64,000 nucleotides of DNA. Source: Purshia tridentata. Lineage: Eukaryota > Streptophyta > Magnoliopsida > Rosales > Rosaceae. The first letter of the stretch is position 1, and each line of letters starts with the position of its first letter. Position numbers and translations under genes: made by a program. The stretch is taken from NCBI GenBank assembly GCA_003254885.1, contig QANT01000142.1:3342-67341 (forward strand). Reading direction: 5' to 3'. The notes beneath the pieces are model-generated. The model was not told the origin of the DNA, did not search any database, and worked only from the letters and a program-made list of their open reading frames with translations. This document shows, in pieces, positions 63,936 to 64,000 of this stretch.

Positions 63936-63963
63936 GAGAGAGAGAGAGAGAGAGAGAGAGAGG
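63936..63963 (-). repeat. (GA)n microsatellite in the leader of the unidentified gene
   Basis: About 13 GA units on the + strand, hence CT on the transcribed strand's sense, 40 bp upstream of the start codon. This is the same leader habit as in the 5-phosphatase gene. Confidence 0.85.
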
Positions 63964-64000
63964 CAAAGATAGAAAAGAGGTGAAAGAGAGCATAAAAGTA

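Overview
This window is nuclear DNA of a flowering plant, almost certainly a eudicot. The evidence is the plant-only gene families (CHX cation/H+ exchangers, dirigent proteins, MAP65, cyclin J18, a CC-NB-LRR relic), short AT-rich GT-AG introns, AT-rich intergenic DNA, Tourist-type MITEs and a Ty1/copia element. A member of the rose family is my guess, but the sequence does not prove it. One undetermined base (42909) lies between two copies of the same 35 bp, so this is a genome assembly with an imperfect join.

Layout. 1-14.8 kb: two complete tandem CHX18/19-type genes (3161-6400, 10305-13421) on the + strand, then a collapsed third unit holding a piece of leader, an inverted tail and a direct tail. 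15.6-23.4 kb: two dirigent genes (15651-16199, 22851-23411) on the + strand, separated by a transposon cluster in which two MITEs share one TTA target; one MITE carries about 600 bp of GGT-rich minisatellite. 25.1-32.1 kb: a dead CC-NB-LRR gene on the - strand, cut off at its 5' side by a Ty1/copia element (27348-32073). 32-36.7 kb: AT-rich intergenic DNA with a 560-bp imperfect palindrome. 37.3-40 kb: a seven-exon inositol polyphosphate 5-phosphatase. 41.4-45.2 kb: a nine-exon cyclin J18 with an 18-nt micro-exon. 45.2-51.7 kb: intergenic. 51.8-56.7 kb: MAP65-6/7-type gene (11 exons). 57.9 kb: a 34-codon membrane-peptide ORF just ahead of an 11-exon IAR1-type ZIP transporter (58087-62349). 63.0-63.9 kb: an unidentified three-exon gene on the - strand.

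Exon models were built by hand: all joins keep frame and use GT-AG signals, apart from one ambiguous donor in cyclin J18. The genes do not form one pathway. The linked sets are tandem families (CHX, dirigent) produced by local duplication.

I found no new multi-gene system. The most unusual pattern is a set of very short insertions (13-24 bp, mostly a poly(A) or poly(T) run with a few bases such as TTGGCC or TGACC) flanked by 13-20 bp direct repeats. They look like extreme 5'-truncated retroposition events, about ten in 64 kb, including two successive ones in one target.
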